This document shows positions 1 to 5,916 of a stretch of 5,916 bases of DNA, in pieces; positions within the stretch are counted from its first letter, which is position 1, and each line of letters opens with the position of its first letter. Location of the stretch: the NCBI GenBank assembly GCA_007116605.1, contig SKID01000237.1, positions 1 to 5,916 of the forward strand, given 5' to 3'. The position numbers were made by a program, and so were the translations under genes. The DNA is from Tissierellia bacterium. GTDB taxonomy: Bacteria > Bacillota > Clostridia > Tissierellales > Dethiosulfatibacteraceae. The notes beneath the pieces were generated by a model that did not search any database, was not told the DNA's origin, and worked only from the letters and a program-made list of their open reading frames with translations.

Positions 1-830
1 AAGCAAGCACCATCTAGGTAAGTTAAGCCTCGACCCACTTTTTTTATGTTATGGGTTTGGTCTAAAGTCATCGCTAATCTTTCTATTCCAAAGCCAATAC
101 CTACCCAAGAATGGAAAACACCCCACTGATAATCCAATGGGTGTGGTCCATAAGATCCACTAGCTAACTCAATATTATTGACAATGATGTCTAAAGTTTG
201 TCCATACACTTCAGAAGTTTCTATTTCTAACTGATAATTATCTATTTTTAAAACTTGCATGGCTTCTGAGGCTAATTTTTTTAAAACTGACATTTGAGTC
301 CCTTCTGAAATACCTCCATACTGAACAAGATTAAGCATCGTAAACTCGTTTAAGTGTTCTGAACCTTGACTTTCTTTACGAAAACACGAGCCTACTTCAA
401 AGATTTTTACGGTTTGATGAGACACCTCTTTTAATTGTCTCATCATCTCATATAGATTGGGGGCTAGCATAGGTCTTAAACATTTTTTATCATCTATCCA
501 AAACACCTGCTGATACAAAGGATGGTCTTCATTAATCGTCATTTTTTGGAGCATCTGTCGATTAATAAATGTCGGTGTCACCACTTGACTATACCCTAAT
601 TCTTCTCGCAACCATGTTGAAAGTGTATCTTGTACAATCACTGAGGTCGTTCGTTTTTTATGAGCTAAAAAATCCTTTGTTTTTTCTCTATTAATGCCAA
701 TCCATTTCTTTTCAATCTTTTTAAAGCTTTTTTCCCTATCCCCTACATTCTCAAAAACTTCATTATAATTTTCTCCTGTTACACCTAATTCAATGAATCT
801 TTTTTTCTGAGTCTCTGTATAGGTTACCAT
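1..830 (-). CDS. pylSc: Pyrrolysyl-tRNA synthetase catalytic subunit PylSc, 3' end cut by window edge
   Basis: This is the class II aminoacyl-tRNA synthetase core that attaches pyrrolysine to the amber-decoding tRNA-Pyl. 276 codons are visible, and the C-terminal text (YLDGAC) resembles the last residues of bacterial PylSc proteins, so only a few codons are probably missing. Class II motif 2 lies at about residues 144-167 (FEVGSCFRKES, then EFTMLN) and motif 3 at 244-252 (GIGFGIERL). Substrate-pocket residues known from Methanosarcina PylRS have counterparts: the LRPMLAPNLY segment (118-127), the gatekeeper Asn167, the loop Tyr209 (VYGQTLD) and Trp242. The Methanosarcina pocket positions L309 and C348 appear here as Met and Val. 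There is no N-terminal tRNA-binding domain, so a separate pylSn is expected, as in other bacteria. The ATG at 828-830 is preceded by AAGGAG (838-843) at 7-base spacing and begins the family's N terminus. It sits behind its own promoter, downstream of the methylamine operon terminator. Confidence 0.95.
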   Translation of the reverse strand, partial: MVTYTETQKKRFIELGVTGENYNEVFENVGDREKSFKKIEKKWIGINREKTKDFLAHKKRTTSVIVQDTLSTWLREELGYSQVVTPTFINRQMLQKMTINEDHPLYQQVFWIDDKKCLRPMLAPNLYEMMRQLKEVSHQTVKIFEVGSCFRKESQGSEHLNEFTMLNLVQYGGISEGTQMSVLKKLASEAMQVLKIDNYQLEIETSEVYGQTLDIIVNNIELASGSYGPHPLDYQWGVFHSWVGIGFGIERLAMTLDQTHNIKKVGRGLTYLDGAC

Positions 831-863
831 TTATTTACTCCTTGTTATGAAGTCTCCCAATCA

Positions 864-892
864 ATTATAACTAAAGGATTTGTGAATGTCTA
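864..892 (-). promoter_or_regulatory. Sigma-A type promoter for pylSc
   Basis: On the minus strand a -35 hexamer TAGACA (887-892, one mismatch to TTGACA) is separated by exactly 17 bases from a perfect TATAAT -10 box (864-869). Transcription should start near 857, giving a leader of roughly 27 bases that carries only the AAGGAG ribosome binding site. That leaves no room for a riboswitch or T-box. The promoter lies between the terminator that closes mtbB and the pylSc start, so the synthetase gene appears to have its own transcription start. No inverted-repeat operator is evident around it. Confidence 0.75.
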
Positions 893-903
893 GTGGACTG
901 ATT

Positions 904-940
904 AAAAAGGCCAATAACAACTTTTAAGTTGCTATCAGCC
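904..940 (-). terminator. Rho-independent terminator closing the methylamine methyltransferase operon
   Basis: Read on the minus strand, GGCTGATAGCAACTT (940-926) can pair along its full length with AAGTTGTTATTGGCC (923-909), including three G-T wobbles. The tip would open to a small A/T loop, and the hairpin is followed at once by TTTTT (908-904). The stem starts 57 bases beyond the mtbB stop codon. On the plus strand there is no T-run after the hairpin, so termination should be in the minus direction only. It separates the methyltransferase operon from the pylSc promoter. Confidence 0.85.
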
Positions 941-996
941 CGATTCCTTCAAATCACTCATTTAGAGCGAACCCTTCCTTTACTCCTTGCAAAAGA

Positions 997-2397
997 TTAT
1001 AGTCCAGCTCTTTCTCTGAATTTTTCTACAGAATTTATTTTAATATCAAGAATTTCTTGGATTTTGAATTTTGCTGCCATCCCTGCGTTGGCCTCAGCGC
1101 AAGGTTCAACATGTGCTAATCCTAATCCTTTTTCTTCTCTTATTTCGGACATGGTTACCACGTCACATAATTCTTCTAGGGTTACACCAAGCTTCTCCGC
1201 CACATAAGCTTTTGCCTCGTTGATTTTCATCTTTTTGGCCAGCTGCAAACGCATTACCAGATCTCCGGCAGTGCGCATGCCGCCCATGCTTGCGACGATA
1301 CCATGAGTTGCTTCTGCTCCTAGTGGATCTCCTACGCCTATCTACAATCCATCTATTTTACAGATTTCAACTAAAGCTTTGTCTGCTCTTGATACTATAT
1401 CACTTGGCAGGTTTTCACACATTGGTAATCCACAAACTCCCATCCCTACATTGGCATGAACAGGTATTTCAGCCACATCTGTACACGCTTTTACAAATGT
1501 ACAGACTCTGGCCATGTTCCAAGGAAATGAACGGTTACTATTTGTGTTAACCACTACTCCAAAGATACTAGCACCTGCTTGCTCAACAAGTTTTACTTGT
1601 TTATGTGGATAGAGTCCTGCTAAACGCACATCATTATATTTAAGCTTTCCATGCATTCCTAGGACAAATTCTCCAGCCATACCTATTTCCACTGGCATTT
1701 CAGGAAATCTGTCACGTATGATTTCTGTCGCTTTAAGAGCCACAAGAAAATCAGCGTCTCCGGCTGCCCCACTAGTATCTAACATAAATGCATCAGCACC
1801 TACATCGTTCATTTGCTCAGCTACATAAACAATATCTCTTACAGCATGGTCTACTGCTTCTTCTTGTGCCTTTAATGCTTCATCAATTCTACCTTCAGGC
1901 AATAATACCGCCCAATTTTCTACTGGTCCATCTGGTTTTGTATAAAACCCTAAGTTAGGCATCGCTCCATAAAACAACGGCATTGTACACTGATTTAAGG
2001 CTTGTTTGAGCACTGTTGCCTCTCTTTTTGCTACACCTTTTACAGTCTTGTAGTTATAATCACTGTAGCCAATATCAACTGAATCACATCCTAGTAATCG
2101 CTCGTGTATCATTGCGTTCACATCTCTAGATGTTGGAATGCCACATTTAGTGCTTATTTTATCTGAACCAGAATCATTAGATGTCACAATTTGCATACCA
2201 GGCTCTACTCCTACAATGGATCCTGGCATGGTGATAATTTGATACAATGCTTCTTTTTCGTCATCAGTCAGTGGATCAATTTTACCGCGTCTGGCTGCAT
2301 CTTTAACACCTTCTTCGATGTCTGCACGGATTTGATTTTCTGTCATATAGACAATCGATCCATCACCCATCCGGGTAAAGAATTTCTTTTCTTCCAT
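997..2397 (-). CDS. mtbB: Dimethylamine:corrinoid methyltransferase MtbB (pyrrolysine at codon 352)
   Basis: MtbB transfers a methyl group from dimethylamine to the Co(I) corrinoid of a partner protein, yielding monomethylamine. The reading frame runs from the ATG at 2395-2397 (GAGAAAGGAAGG ribosome binding site just upstream) to TAA at 997-999. It has a single in-frame TAG at 1342-1344 decoded as Pyl, giving 466 residues, close to the roughly 467 of Methanosarcina MtbB. Family landmarks recognised: N-terminal RMGDGSIVYMT (9-19), PLFYGAMPNLG (140-150), GMAGEFVLGMHG (239-250), VHANVGMGVCGLPM (313-326), and the Pyl neighbourhood IDGL-O-IGVGDPLG, which is essentially the archaeal MtbB context. 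After Pyl the frame continues with MGGMRTAGDLVMRLQLAKKM and ends in DIKINSVEKFRERAGL, again as in MtbB. It begins 17 bases after mttB and is the last gene of the operon. Treating TAG as a stop would give a 351-residue protein lacking the conserved C-terminal quarter. Confidence 0.96.
1342..1344 (-). other. Amber codon read as pyrrolysine in mtbB
   Basis: TAG in frame at codon 352, between KIDGL and IGVGDPLG. The protein similarity to MtbB continues without a break on both sides. In this family Pyl sits at the active site, where its pyrroline ring is proposed to bind and activate the methylamine. No strong stem-loop directly downstream was noticed by eye. Confidence 0.95.
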
Positions 2398-2414
2398 GTT
2401 TTCCTTCCTTTCTC

Positions 2415-3899
2415 TTAATTTTGCTTTTCTTTGAAAGCAGCTAGTTCTATCGCCTCAGCTTCACCTTCTTCCACGATATCTCGAATCCTCTTCTGGACAT
2501 CAGTGGGTAATGGAGTTGGTTTATGGGATTCTAGTAATTTGATGGCTTCTTCTCTCGCTAATGCTGCCATATCTTTGCTACCTTCTTTTTCCCATCTTTC
2601 TCTCATCTTGCGATTAATGAGTTGTGTAGTGGATAATTCCTGTCTCATATACTTAAGGGTATGTCTTTGAGATAAGTAGTTTCCTGCTGGTCCCACTGCC
2701 TTAATCACATCCAATCCTATGGTGTCTTTATTGACAACAATTCCTTGCAAGACTCTACGAATCATTCTGACGATTTCTTGGTCAATGAGTAATTGTTCAT
2801 AACTCATGGTCATTCCCATTTCCATCATTCCCATGCCATAAATGATATTACTACCTGTTAAAGCAGGCATTAGTGAAGTGATTGTCTTCTCATGACCTAA
2901 TTGTTCATCTAAACATTTACTGTCCCCCTATGTGCCACCTACATTTGTAGGTATACCGTAATAATGTCCAATTTGACCTACTGCAGATCCACACATAGCA
3001 TGTTCAGGGGCACCCACCGGTGATGTTGTTGTTTTCATGTCCATAATCGTCGTTGAACTCCCATATAAAATAGGATTTCCTTTATTAACAATTTGAGCTA
3101 GAACAATGCCTCCAAGTATTTCAGCGTTTGTAGTGACCAATGTACCTGCCAGAGTAGCGGGTGTTGTTCCTCCACATAAACCCATGGACAATATATCTAT
3201 GGGTAGTCCATGTTTGGCAGATAATATAATAATATCCGTCTCATTCTTGTTAATTTCTAAAGGACTATTGGGACAAGCTCCCATGGCAATAATCGGTCTT
3301 TCTCTCAATTGATCATAACCACCCTGGATCGCTGCAGCCATATCAATAAATCTTTGTGTGTTTTTAACTCCTTCTAAATCATGGGCAAAATTCTTGGTTA
3401 AATTATTAAAAACCACCTCTGCTTCATGAAGGGCTCTTACTTTTTGATTAACATCCCCTGCTGTTACTGCTATAGAAAAAACATCTACAGTATCCATGGC
3501 ATCTATAAACCTAGCCACATTACCAAGGTCTTCTTTTGTGGATTCTCTGACTACACCGGTGTATAAATCTCGTATAAGAACACCTGTCCCAAAGTTTTTA
3601 AAAGCTACATTCTTTTTACCTACAAGGGTATCATACTTTGGATCTCGACCGCATAAAACAAATTCTTCTGGACAAGCTTCAATACTATCATTTACAAGTT
3701 GTCTAGGGAAACGAACCCTACCTGTTGTTTTATCCACCTGACAGCCCGCTTCTTCATATAGCTTTAAAGCTGCTTCTCCATGGATTTGCAATCCGTAGGA
3801 TTCAAGTAGATGAAGGGTTGCTTCGTGAATGGCATCGAGATCTTCGTTTCTAAGAATATGGTAGCCATAAATATCATTTTCATGTTTGAACTTAGTCAT
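2415..3899 (-). CDS. mttB: Trimethylamine:corrinoid methyltransferase MttB (pyrrolysine at codon 324)
   Basis: MttB takes a methyl group from trimethylamine to the corrinoid protein, leaving dimethylamine, the substrate of MtbB encoded next. The frame runs from the ATG at 3897-3899 (AAAGGAG about 6 bases upstream) to TAA at 2415-2417. It contains one in-frame TAG at 2928-2930, giving 494 residues, close to the roughly 495 of Methanosarcina MttB. The N terminus has the MttB-superfamily look (LDAIHEATLHLLESYGLQIH, residues 21-40). Further on come GTGVLIRDLYTG and PLEINKNETDIIILSAKHGLP. The Pyl context is GGT-O-GDSKCLDEQLGHEKT, then YGMGMMEMGMTMSYEQLLID (354-373), which matches Pyl-type MttB. 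Superfamily members without Pyl, such as the glycine betaine enzyme MtgB, lack the amber codon, so TAG at this position argues for true trimethylamine activity. It lies 28 bases after the corrinoid-protein gene. Substrate is inferred from family, not tested. Confidence 0.95.
2928..2930 (-). other. Amber codon read as pyrrolysine in mttB
   Basis: TAG in frame at codon 324, between NVGGT and GDSKCLDEQ. The frame stays open for 19 codons before the next methionine and for 170 codons in all. That downstream part is clearly the C-terminal portion of MttB, so the amber is decoded rather than terminating. Confidence 0.95.
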
Positions 3900-3927
3900 T
3901 AACGACTCCTTTCACTCAAGGCCATGC

Positions 3928-4575
3928 TTATAGCGCTTTTATCCATTCTAAAATGACTTGAACTGATTCCGCAGCATCCTCACAGTAAGCATCCGCACCA
4001 ATACGATCAGCCCATCTTTGTGTCACTGGAGCACCACCTACCATTGTTTTTACTTTTCCTTTTAAACCTTCTTTTTCTAATAACTCTTCAATTTTCTTTT
4101 GTTCTGTCATAGTCGTTGTCAACAATGCACTGCTCCCTAAAAAGTCTGCATTCAATTCTTTGACTTTATCGACAAATACTTGAGCTGGTACTTCGCGTCC
4201 TAAATCATGGACAGTGACCCCATTAGTTTTAATCAAAGAAGCCACAATGCCTTTTCCAATATCATGCACATCGCCTTCTACTGTACCAATAACCATGACT
4301 CCTTTTGACTGAATGTCGCCAAACTCCATCTTACTTTCTATTTCACTGGTGACTTTTTTCATAACTTCAGTTGCAAAAATAAGTTCTGGTAAAAATATTT
4401 CTCCACTCCCAAATAAATCTCCCAACTCCTTCATTCCTGCACTAAATCCTTCACTTAAAAGTTCAACCATATCAATACCTTGTGCTTCTGCTTCTTTAAG
4501 TGTTTCTAATGCTTGATCCTCATCTGAGTCAATGATTGATTGTTTTGCCGCTTCAAATATTGCTTCTTTACTCAT
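3928..4575 (-). CDS. mttC: Methylamine corrinoid protein (MttC/MtbC type)
   Basis: A 215-residue cobamide-binding methyl carrier of the size usual for MtmC/MtbC/MttC. Residues 1 to about 88 form the helical cap domain (B12-binding type 2; SEGFSAGMKELGDLFGSGEIFLPEL region at 41-65). Residues 90-215 form the Rossmann-like B12-binding domain. The lower-axial-ligand motif DxHxxG is intact at 102-107 (DVHDIG, His104), with the companion SxL at 149-151 (SAL) and the GG of VGGAPVT at 180-181. It should cycle between Co(I) and methyl-Co(III), accepting methyl from MttB and probably also MtbB, since it is the only corrinoid protein in the window. The ATG at 4573-4575 follows GAAAGGAG by 7 bases, and the gene starts 23 bases after the upstream stop. 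The symbol reflects position directly before mttB; MtbC would be an equally defensible name. Confidence 0.92.
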   Translation of the reverse strand: MSKEAIFEAAKQSIIDSDEDQALETLKEAEAQGIDMVELLSEGFSAGMKELGDLFGSGEIFLPELIFATEVMKKVTSEIESKMEFGDIQSKGVMVIGTVEGDVHDIGKGIVASLIKTNGVTVHDLGREVPAQVFVDKVKELNADFLGSSALLTTTMTEQKKIEELLEKEGLKGKVKTMVGGAPVTQRWADRIGADAYCEDAAESVQVILEWIKAL

Positions 4576-4598
4576 CCCTGATCTCCTTTCTTAAATCC

Positions 4599-5916
4599 TT
4601 ATTTATTTGAGCGTTTTTGATCAAACGCTTTTTTAACTTCGCTTATTAACTCATCTTTTCCTGGTATGATAGAAATCCATTTTGGTTTTCCGTCAAAACA
4701 AATTGTTGGTAGATTAGTCAGTTCCATTTTCATCGTTCTTGCGATATCTTCTTTTATATTGTATTTGTAAACCGTGTAATCAGCATAATCCTTCATGTAT
4801 TCGTAGTTATCCTTAATGACATTGACCATATAAGTACATGCCGCGCACTGTTCTGGATCTAATGTAAAGATTTCTATTAACACTTTTTCTAATTGATCAT
4901 ATTGAGGGATTTCTACTTCAATATCGCTAAAACTAACAGATTCATAGTTCTTAATCATTTCTCTAACCGCTTCTGGTGTTTTTACTGCTTGCGTAGCGGC
5001 AATGGTGTTTTCTATGGGTGTCTCATAGGGCATGTCACAACCCGGACTAATAATCAGGTTATGATGATCCATGCTATCTAACAAATCGATGACCGCTTTC
5101 ATATTATCTTGTTGCGTACCATAAAGCATAGTTGTTGTTAAAGGAATGTTCCCACCAATGGCAATATTATAACGGTCTGTCACTTGCTTAGCATTTGCCA
5201 TATTCACATTTTCATCAATAGATATGCCATCAGGATTCATTTTGCACATGGATTCAATTTGTTTTGTTGCATTTCCACAAACAAAGAAACACGAATATTT
5301 ATCCCTACTTCTAATATAATCAAATACAGCAGTAAATGAGGGTGCTAGCAGCTTATCAATATGCTTTGGTGAAATTTGGCTCACCAAAGGATCCACCACT
5401 GCTATGACATCCATGCCAGCTTCTATATACATCTCAGACATCTTTATAGCCACTTGACCACAAAATTCTACTAAATCCATGACATATTGGGGGTCTGTCA
5501 TCATATCCATAAAGATACTTGTTCCTCTAAGATGAGAGGCTAGCGTAAAGGGACCACATATCAACCCATATAAAGCGACCTCATCTCCTATTTCTGCTTT
5601 GATTCTTCTCATGACATCAAGAATCATCGGCATTCTACCTGTATTTTCGTCAGGTATTTCACACAAACAAGGTAACTTTTTATCTTTTTCCAAAGGATGT
5701 GATTTAACTGAAGGAGGATTGTCCTGAGCCCATAATAAATCACAACCTAATATTTCTGCTTCCACTTGTAAATCAAACAAGGTTGTCATACCATCCGGTG
5801 AATACAGTCTATAAACCTCCATTAAAGATTCAAAAAGCTTGTCTCCGTCTGTAAGCACCTCTTCAGCTGTATAACCTTTCAATTTTCCTGCATGCACCCC
5901 AGCAAAAGGAACCCAA
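4599..5916 (-). CDS. UroD-family methylcobamide methyltransferase (MtbA/MtaA-like) with thioredoxin-fold C terminus, 5' end outside window
   Basis: A uroporphyrinogen-decarboxylase-fold protein, likely the second methyltransferase that removes methyl from the methylated corrinoid protein. The frame is open through the right edge (WVPFAG precedes the GTG at 5895-5897), so the true start is not visible; 438 codons are present. The UroD/MtbA-like barrel spans most of it: VHAGKLKGYTAEEVL near the start, LICGPFTLASHLRG, DPLVSQISPKHI, VCGNATKQIE, GGNIPLTTTMLYG and ISPGCDMPYETP. MtaA/MtbA bind zinc through HxC plus a distal Cys. Here the HxC position reads FVC (codons 5285-5277), so the His is Phe, while Cys at 5277-5279 and Cys at 5037-5039 remain. 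About 95 C-terminal residues form a thioredoxin-like domain with a CxxC (CAAC, 4847-4836) and a likely cis-Pro segment (NLPTIC). TAA stop; first gene visible in the operon. The final methyl acceptor (CoM, tetrahydrofolate or other) is unknown. Confidence 0.85.
   Translation of the reverse strand, partial: WVPFAGVHAGKLKGYTAEEVLTDGDKLFESLMEVYRLYSPDGMTTLFDLQVEAEILGCDLLWAQDNPPSVKSHPLEKDKKLPCLCEIPDENTGRMPMILDVMRRIKAEIGDEVALYGLICGPFTLASHLRGTSIFMDMMTDPQYVMDLVEFCGQVAIKMSEMYIEAGMDVIAVVDPLVSQISPKHIDKLLAPSFTAVFDYIRSRDKYSCFFVCGNATKQIESMCKMNPDGISIDENVNMANAKQVTDRYNIAIGGNIPLTTTMLYGTQQDNMKAVIDLLDSMDHHNLIISPGCDMPYETPIENTIAATQAVKTPEAVREMIKNYESVSFSDIEVEIPQYDQLEKVLIEIFTLDPEQCAACTYMVNVIKDNYEYMKDYADYTVYKYNIKEDIARTMKMELTNLPTICFDGKPKWISIIPGKDELISEVKKAFDQKRSNK

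Noticed and set aside
920..999. Possible tRNA-Pyl on the minus strand around CTCTAAA at 961-967
   Set aside because: An anticodon-like stem can be drawn only with several G-T wobbles, and no matching 7-bp acceptor stem or normal T-arm exists within tRNA distance. The 3' side overlaps the terminator.
929..1207. Plus-strand ORF of 92 codons, and the other plus-strand ORFs at 1290-1550, 2191-2418, 2431-2670, 3106-3312, 3496-3741, 4313-4516 and 4893-5081
   Set aside because: All but the first few codons of the 929-1207 frame lie antisense to well-recognised minus-strand genes. None has a convincing ribosome binding site or a recognisable protein family.
997..1287. Separate 96-residue minus-strand gene
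   Set aside because: It is the C-terminal part of mtbB after the amber codon, in the same frame; the preceding 18 codons after TAG are also conserved MtbB sequence.
2415..2870. Separate 151-residue minus-strand gene
   Set aside because: It is the C-terminal part of mttB, continuous in frame with the part before the amber codon at 2928-2930.
5895..5897. GTG as start codon of the UroD-type gene
   Set aside because: The frame continues upstream to the window edge with family-like residues (WVPFAG), so this GTG is an internal valine and the start is outside the window.
1..5916. CRISPR arrays, insertion sequences, long direct repeats or phage features
   Set aside because: None seen on either strand; the window is almost fully occupied by five tightly packed genes.

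Overview
The window is a slice of a bacterial methylamine-utilisation locus that depends on pyrrolysine (Pyl, the 22nd amino acid). All recognisable genes lie on the minus strand. Two of them, a trimethylamine methyltransferase (mttB) and a dimethylamine methyltransferase (mtbB), are each interrupted by one in-frame amber (TAG) codon where this enzyme class carries Pyl. Read without amber decoding they would look like four broken ORFs. The stand-alone C-terminal (catalytic) half of pyrrolysyl-tRNA synthetase, PylSc, is encoded immediately downstream. A split synthetase is typical of bacteria, whereas methanogens such as Methanosarcina carry a fused PylS. The AT-rich DNA, strong AAGGAG-type ribosome binding sites and a near-consensus vegetative promoter suggest a low-GC anaerobic Firmicute (Clostridia-like; acetogen or sulfate reducer). 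The species cannot be named from this sequence.

Layout in the direction of transcription (right to left): (1) 5916-4599, a UroD-superfamily (MtbA/MtaA-like) methyltransferase fused to a C-terminal thioredoxin-fold domain, cut by the window edge; (2) 4575-3928, a methylamine corrinoid protein (MttC/MtbC type); (3) 3899-2415, mttB with Pyl at codon 324; (4) 2397-997, mtbB with Pyl at codon 352; (5) 940-904, a rho-independent terminator; (6) 892-864, a promoter; (7) 830-1, pylSc, cut at its last few codons. Gaps inside the first four genes are only 17-28 bases and each gene has its own ribosome binding site, so they form an operon. The largest gene-free stretch is the 166 bases at 831-996, which hold the terminator and promoter.

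How the genes work together (family knowledge plus inference): MttB demethylates trimethylamine and MtbB demethylates dimethylamine, each passing the methyl group to the Co(I) corrinoid on the single corrinoid protein encoded here. The UroD-type protein is placed where the second methyltransferase would be, taking the methyl from the corrinoid to an acceptor. Its zinc site is not canonical, however: the usual His ligand is Phe, and it has an extra thioredoxin-like tail, so the acceptor or reaction may differ from the methanogen CoM system. PylSc, with PylSn, tRNA-Pyl and PylBCD expected outside the window, would charge the tRNA that reads the two amber codons. All four stop codons visible are TAA, consistent with TAG being reserved for Pyl.
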